Source: Lachnospiraceae bacterium
Lineage (GTDB): Bacteria > Bacillota_A > Clostridia > Lachnospirales > Lachnospiraceae
DNA: 5,337 nucleotides
NCBI GenBank assembly: GCA_017416055.1
Contig: JAFQDI010000249.1
Span: forward strand, 1-5,337
Direction of reading: 5' to 3'
Under the pieces are notes generated by a model. It did not search any database and had not been told where the DNA came from. It saw nothing but the letters and a program-made list of their open reading frames with translations. The stretch's first letter is position 1. Every line of letters starts with the position of its first letter. The position numbers and the translations under genes were made by a program. Positions 1 through 2,807 of this stretch are shown here, one piece after another.

Positions 1-2
1 GC

Positions 3-173
3 GATGTATTTTGTGAGCTGCTCAAAGGCAGAAAGCAGAGCGAGATAGGGTACTATCTGGGCATCAGTGTCCCCTATGTGAAGGACAATGCCGGAAGAAT
101 CTACGGCAAGTTTGGGGTGGCCAACAAAAATGAGCTGTTTGAAAAAATTGCATCGAAAATGCAGAAGTCATAA
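3..173 (+). CDS. LuxR-type HTH regulator, C-terminal end (5' truncated by window)
   Basis: Only the last 56 codons are present; the reading frame is open from the left edge and stops at TAA 171-173. The visible protein is a LuxR/GerE-type DNA-binding domain. It has the family pattern LLKGRKQSEIGYYLGIS, then the recognition-helix region VPYVKDNAGRIYGKFGV, then the NKNELFEKI helix that ends such domains. In this family the domain binds DNA through a four-helix HTH and is often attached to a receiver or sensor domain. Whether this protein has one cannot be seen. It is followed by an intrinsic terminator, so it ends its own transcription unit and is probably not co-transcribed with the genes downstream. 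The ending QKS* lies only a few residues after the HTH, which is usual. The class is sure; the target and signal are unknown. Confidence 0.85.
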   Translation, partial: DVFCELLKGRKQSEIGYYLGISVPYVKDNAGRIYGKFGVANKNELFEKIASKMQKS

Positions 174-188
174 TTAAGAATGGGTGAG

Positions 189-220
189 AAGCAGTCGGGA
201 AACCGGCTGCTTTTCGTTAT
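189..220 (+). terminator. Rho-independent terminator after the LuxR fragment
   Basis: The arms 189-198 and 203-212 pair over 10 bp (AAGCAGTCGG with CCGGCTGCTT, one G-T wobble) around a GAAA tetraloop at 199-202. A T-rich tract follows (tttcgttattttt, 212-224). It sits 15 bases after the stop codon at 173, the expected place. It separates the upstream regulator from the operon starting at 279. Confidence 0.85.
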
Positions 221-227
221 TTTTGGC

Positions 228-233
228 TATACC
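228..233 (+). promoter_or_regulatory. Weak candidate -10 box (TATACC)
   Basis: TATACC at 228-233 matches the TATAAT consensus at four of six positions, and overlaps the first TACCTACC copy. No convincing -35 hexamer sits about 17 bases upstream, because that space is taken by the terminator stem. If this is the promoter, it would be weak or regulator-dependent, and a protein on the array would probably repress by steric block. It is offered only because a promoter should exist between the terminator and the gene at 279. Confidence 0.2.
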
Positions 234-260
234 TACCACTTTACCTACCGCCGGTAGGTA
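230..260. promoter_or_regulatory. Operator-like array: two direct and one inverted TACCTACC octamer
   Basis: TACCTACC lies at 230-237 and again at 242-249, a 12-base period. Its reverse complement GGTAGGTA lies at 253-260. The second and third copies form a perfect 19-base palindrome with 9-base arms (242-250, 252-260) around C251. It occupies the only intergenic space before the operon and ends four bases before the AGGAGG at 264-269. Dyad plus tandem half-sites is the usual look of a dimeric regulator's operator. The TACC core also resembles the published NarL heptamer TACYYMT, and NarL shares the LuxR-type HTH fold with the regulators encoded on both sides. In RNA the inverted copy could fold as a hairpin (8-bp stem, GCC loop) beside the ribosome binding site, and the first copy could compete for the same partner. 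Which mode is real is not decided by the sequence. Confidence 0.6.
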
Positions 261-263
261 TTC

Positions 264-269
264 AGGAGG
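264..269 (+). promoter_or_regulatory. Ribosome binding site AGGAGG for the 279 start
   Basis: A perfect AGGAGG lies nine bases before ATG 279 and is the main reason for choosing that start over the in-frame ATG at 333. It lies immediately after the GGTAGGTA inverted arm, so an RNA hairpin there could affect ribosome access. Confidence 0.75.
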
Positions 270-278
270 GCGGATAGT

Positions 279-674
279 ATGCATAATGTAGATATAAGCC
301 AACACAAAAGAACCGAGGAAGGGGGAAAGGGGATGTTGGATCCGGTAACGAAAAAATTTGAAGATGGCTCAACGCTGGAAGAATTTAAGTTTACATTTTT
401 TTGTGACAGCTGTCAGAAAGAAGTCAGTGAGATCACATATCCTTACACGCCGCCTTTTCGACCAAAGTTCTTTCAATCGAAATCCGAACGGAAGGCGAGG
501 GAACTGATCTGGCAGAGCGATCACGCCAGTGCGTATGATCGGGCGAACAGGGAAGTATTGCTTTCCTTCAATCGCTGTCCCGTGTGCGGCAAACGGGTAT
601 GCGACGAGTGCTTTCGTGAGGAGGAGGGAATCTGTCGTGAATGCGCGGAAAAGAAGAACGAGGAAGGCGGATAG
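279..674 (+). CDS. Eight-cysteine zinc-finger-like protein, function unknown
   Basis: A 131-residue soluble protein with no signal peptide or membrane segment. It has four CxxC pairs: C42/C45 (FFCDSC), C100/C103 (CPVCGKRV), C108/C111 (CDECF) and C119/C122 (CREC). That is enough to bind two zinc ions, either as two ribbons or as a ribbon with a cross-brace. Between the first and second pair lies a 54-residue spacer with a proline/aromatic stretch (TYPYTPPFRPKFF) and a helical segment (ERKARELIWQSDHASAYDRA) leading into SFNRCPVCG. The pattern recalls small clostridial proteins of unknown function, by memory only. Start choice: ATG 279 has a perfect AGGAGG. ATG 333 (MLDPVTKK) is a real alternative, since the first 18 residues are lysine- and glutamate-rich and carry no cysteine, and purine-rich DNA precedes it. 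It is first in the putative operon and ends 14 bases before the next start. It may be a DNA-, RNA- or protein-binding adaptor (inference). Confidence 0.8.
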   Translation: MHNVDISQHKRTEEGGKGMLDPVTKKFEDGSTLEEFKFTFFCDSCQKEVSEITYPYTPPFRPKFFQSKSERKARELIWQSDHASAYDRANREVLLSFNRCPVCGKRVCDECFREEEGICRECAEKKNEEGG

Positions 675-676
675 GG

Positions 677-682
677 AGGAGG
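677..682 (+). promoter_or_regulatory. Ribosome binding site AGGAGG for the 689 start
   Basis: AGGAGG lies six bases before ATG 689. It decides the start of the small LuxR protein: a longer in-frame ATG at 641 lies inside the upstream gene, would add a lysine/arginine-rich 16-residue leader, and has no comparable site. Confidence 0.8.
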
Positions 683-688
683 AAGGTG

Positions 689-967
689 ATGAAAGCGAAT
701 GAAACAGAGAAACTGAGTTTTTTTCAGTTCATGGCAGTTGCCAGACAGAAACTGCGGGAGCTGGTGAGCCGGTATCCGGAATTTGAACAATTATCGACCA
801 GAGAGTTGGAGGTGTTTGCGCAGCTGCTGACCGACAAGACTCAGGAACAGATTGCAGATGAATTGTTTATCTCAGGCTCATCGGTTCATTTTCACTGCAA
901 AAATATTTACAGGAAGTTAGGTGTATCCGGAAGGAGGCAGATCCTGATCAAGTATAAGGATCTGTAA
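689..967 (+). CDS. Stand-alone LuxR-type HTH protein (92 aa)
   Basis: A DNA-binding protein that consists almost only of a LuxR/GerE HTH domain. Residues 1-33 form a short helical lead (FFQFMAVARQKLRELVSRYP). Residues 34-92 are the HTH: LSTRELEVFAQLL is the canonical first helix, TQEQIADELFIS the scaffold helix, GSSVHFHCKNIYRKLGV the recognition region, and RRQILIKY the closing helix. There is no receiver, PAS or autoinducer-binding domain, so it cannot be controlled by phosphorylation in the usual NarL way. Control may come through dimerisation, a partner protein, or its own amount. It lies between two CxxC zinc proteins on the same strand with a 14-base gap upstream, so it is likely co-transcribed. 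A plausible target is the TACCTACC array before the operon (inference). The upstream fragment at 3-173 is a different LuxR protein and shares only the family pattern. Confidence 0.9.
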   Translation: MKANETEKLSFFQFMAVARQKLRELVSRYPEFEQLSTRELEVFAQLLTDKTQEQIADELFISGSSVHFHCKNIYRKLGVSGRRQILIKYKDL

Positions 968-980
968 CAAAGAGCAGTAT

Positions 981-995
981 GCCGGAGGTTCCGGC
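981..995 (+). other. Intergenic hairpin without a T-tract
   Basis: GCCGGA (981-986) and TCCGGC (990-995) pair perfectly around GGT, 13 bases after the stop of the small LuxR gene. No T-run follows; the downstream sequence is purine-rich and leads into the next ribosome binding site. It is not a standard terminator, and could be an mRNA processing or stability element, or chance. Confidence 0.3.
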
Positions 996-1027
996 CCCAA
1001 TAAAGAGGAAGAAAAGAGGAGAAAATT

Positions 1028-1924
1028 ATGGGTATTTTTAAAAAGGCACTTCAGAACGGAATCAGTAAGGGAGTGAGCAGCGCACTGACCAATGTGCTTC
1101 AGAAGACGATTGAGCCGAAGGCGACGGAGTTGGTCAATAAGGCGGCGGATAAGATCGAGGATGCGTTTATCGGCGATGAGCCGCAGCAGGAGCAGGCGGC
1201 GCAGACAACGGCTGCAGCACAGCCGGAGCAGACGGCGCAGCGATTCAGCGGGCTGGCAGGAGCGTTTGCCGGATTTGAGCAGATGGCCAAAAGCTATGCG
1301 ACCGAGATGACCAAGAATCTGAAGGTTTGTTCCAACTGCGGACGGCCTGCGGACGCGAATACGAAATTCTGTCAGTCCTGTGGAACAAAGCTCCCCGAGC
1401 AGACTGTCGCACAGGGTGCCGTATGCACAAACTGCGGTAAGCAAAATGATGTGGGAACCAAGTTTTGCGCGGCCTGCGGAACGAAGCTTCCCGCAGCGGT
1501 AGCGGAGGAGCAGGCGGCCGCGGCGAAGGATGCAGCGGTAATGGCAGAATGGGATGAGAAATTGTCCCAGTACCCCAAGTGGAATTGCGGCGGCAAGGAG
1601 TTCGGAATCGAGAGTTATAATCCCGGCCAGTATATCTTCTCCGCAAGCTTTGACGGCGGAAATCAGGCGGCGAGAGCGGCGGTGGAGCAGTACCGCAGTA
1701 TCGTGCTGCAGAGCGGATTCCGTCAGGCAGGCCAATACCCCAGCAATGACCACCTCTATCAGATGGTTGGCGGCGCATGCTTCCATGTGGATTTTGAACA
1801 CTGCTTTGAGGGGGATGCGGATCGCGCCGACATCGGATTTTTGGTGGGCGAGCCGGTGGGAGGCTTTAACTATGTGAAGCCTGAGCCGAAGAAGAGCAGC
1901 TGGAAGGATCTGTTCGGGCTTTGA
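1028..1924 (+). CDS. Double zinc-ribbon protein with unknown C-terminal domain
   Basis: A 298-residue soluble protein. Order of parts: an amphipathic N-terminus (MGIFKKALQNGISKG) and helical region to about residue 48; an Ala/Gln-rich linker (about 51-72); a Gly/Ala/Phe segment (72-84); two tandem zinc ribbons; an Ala/Glu-rich linker (156-172); and a C-terminal domain of about 110 residues (173-283). Ribbon 1 uses C101, C104, C115, C118 and ribbon 2 uses C133, C136, C147, C150. The two copies share CxNCG, TKFC and CGTKLP at a 32-residue period, as in double zinc-ribbon (DZR/DZANK-like) proteins. I do not recognise the C-terminal part; it has aromatic strands such as YIFSASFDGG, a helix AARAAVEQYRSIVLQSGF, and ends in a basic tail with SWKDLFGL. 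ATG 1028 has AGAGGAG six bases before it. Such ribbons commonly mediate protein or nucleic-acid contacts; the partner here is unknown. The long open frames on the opposite strand across this gene are by-products of its GC-rich codons. Confidence 0.9.
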   Translation: MGIFKKALQNGISKGVSSALTNVLQKTIEPKATELVNKAADKIEDAFIGDEPQQEQAAQTTAAAQPEQTAQRFSGLAGAFAGFEQMAKSYATEMTKNLKVCSNCGRPADANTKFCQSCGTKLPEQTVAQGAVCTNCGKQNDVGTKFCAACGTKLPAAVAEEQAAAAKDAAVMAEWDEKLSQYPKWNCGGKEFGIESYNPGQYIFSASFDGGNQAARAAVEQYRSIVLQSGFRQAGQYPSNDHLYQMVGGACFHVDFEHCFEGDADRADIGFLVGEPVGGFNYVKPEPKKSSWKDLFGL

Positions 1925-1980
1925 TCAGGGCACGGAAGAAAAAATACATAGCGTGATCATTTGGGAAAGAGAGGGGAGTC

Positions 1981-2805
1981 ATGAAAAGAAAAAAACTGTG
2001 CTGTATGGTAATGACAGTCTTTTTGCTGGCGGGACTCATCATTCCGGCGACGGTATATTCCCAGTCTTCGGGCAGTGTGATCTATGCCGGAAAGTCTGAT
2101 CTGCCGTCGGCACCGGCGGTGAAGCTGTTGGTCAGCGGAAATTTTTTCATGGAACTGAAGCTGACACAGACGGTAACGGAGGAGGGCGCAAGCTATCAGG
2201 TGACCGGAAGTATGGTGCTGGCAGGAAAGGACGGAAAGCTGTTTACCAACAATTCCATGAAGGCGATGGGGATGGAGATGCAGATGACTCAGGTATATGA
2301 CGGAACCGACACCTGGGAGGTGGATCTGGCAGCGAAGACCTATGCGAAGGCAAAGACAGCGTCGGACGCAGAACTGTTTTCCACTCTGGACTTTGTCCGT
2401 CAGGGAAAGGCGACCGTCAACGGGGAGGAGATGCTTTACGACCGGTATGAAGCGGCTTCGGGAGAGGCAATCACCTTCTTCATCCGGAAAGGAAAGATTG
2501 CCGTCCTCGGCATGGAGGCCGAGGGCGAGGTGAGCTATTTCAGCGTTATGGAGCTTCGCGCAGAGGCGCCGGAGGGACTATTGTTTGAAATCCCGGCGGA
2601 TTACACCAAGACAGACAGCCCGGATCAGTCCGGTATCGGTGATATCCCGGACAACTATATCGGAGATCTGGATGATTATCTGTCGGAGGACGAGATAAAG
2701 GACCTGGAGGATCTGTTTGGTGAGGATTTCGATATCAATGATCTGATTGGCGGAGATGTTGATCTAGATGACCTGCTGGGTGATTTGATCGGAGGTGGAC
2801 AGTGA
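1981..2805 (+). CDS. Secreted LolA/DUF4412-like protein with acidic decapeptide-repeat tail
   Basis: A 274-residue exported protein. Residues 1-27 are a Sec signal peptide: basic MKRKK, hydrophobic core MVMTVFLLAGLII, and probable cleavage near TVYS|QSS. No lipobox follows, so it is not a lipoprotein. Residues about 45-208 look like a LolA/DUF4412-type half-barrel: alternating strands (FFMELKLTQTV, YQVTGSMVLAG), the phrase VYDGTDTWEVDLAAKTYAKA, and the closing phrase LLFEIPADYTK typical of such domains. Family assignment is by pattern memory and moderate. A methionine-rich strand (MKAMGMEMQM) lies at 93-102. The tail from 212 is strongly acidic and contains a tandem ten-residue repeat listed separately. 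GAGGGGAG lies just before ATG 1981. It overlaps the next gene by one base, so the two are probably translationally coupled. Such folds often carry lipids or hydrophobic ligands; no ligand is shown here. Confidence 0.8.
   Translation: MKRKKLCCMVMTVFLLAGLIIPATVYSQSSGSVIYAGKSDLPSAPAVKLLVSGNFFMELKLTQTVTEEGASYQVTGSMVLAGKDGKLFTNNSMKAMGMEMQMTQVYDGTDTWEVDLAAKTYAKAKTASDAELFSTLDFVRQGKATVNGEEMLYDRYEAASGEAITFFIRKGKIAVLGMEAEGEVSYFSVMELRAEAPEGLLFEIPADYTKTDSPDQSGIGDIPDNYIGDLDDYLSEDEIKDLEDLFGEDFDINDLIGGDVDLDDLLGDLIGGGQ
2662..2787 (+). repeat. Acidic decapeptide tandem repeat in the secreted protein's tail
   Basis: Residues 228-269 of the protein at 1981-2805 hold four ten-residue units of the form xD[LI][DEN]D[LY][LFI][GS]x[DL]: GDLDDYLSED (228-237), then EI, then KDLEDLFGED (240-249), FDINDLIGGD (250-259) and VDLDDLLGDL (260-269). 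A more degenerate copy (GDIPDNYIGD, 220-229) may precede and overlap them. The pattern sets acidic side chains against a hydrophobic stripe and suggests cation binding or a docking surface. It is not a canonical EF-hand or dockerin. Confidence 0.65.
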
Positions 2806-2807
2806 TG
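2791..2807 (+). promoter_or_regulatory. Ribosome binding site and TGATG coupling junction
   Basis: GGAGG at 2791-2795 lies inside the end of the secreted-protein gene, nine bases before ATG 2805. The stop TGA (2803-2805) and start ATG (2805-2807) share one base, a classic arrangement for translational coupling. Confidence 0.85.

Noticed and set aside
641..688. Longer start for the small LuxR protein at ATG 641
   Set aside because: It would overlap the upstream gene by 34 bases and add a highly basic leader, while ATG 689 has AGGAGG at ideal spacing.
981..1000. Hairpin as an intrinsic terminator after the HTH gene
   Set aside because: There is no T-tract after the stem; the following bases are ccccaataaagagg.
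1180..1250. GCA/CAG-rich stretch as a nucleotide repeat or mobile element
   Set aside because: It encodes an in-frame Ala/Gln-rich linker in the zinc-ribbon protein and shows no exact repeat unit or inverted ends.
917..1801. Long open frame on the minus strand (294 codons)
   Set aside because: It is opposite the double zinc-ribbon gene and yields a Leu/Arg/Cys-rich product with no domain. It is a by-product of Ala, Gln and Glu codons on the + strand.
2662..2787. EF-hand or dockerin calcium motif in the acidic tail
   Set aside because: The ten-residue spacing and lack of the DxDxDG loop do not fit either motif, so only a generic acidic repeat is claimed.
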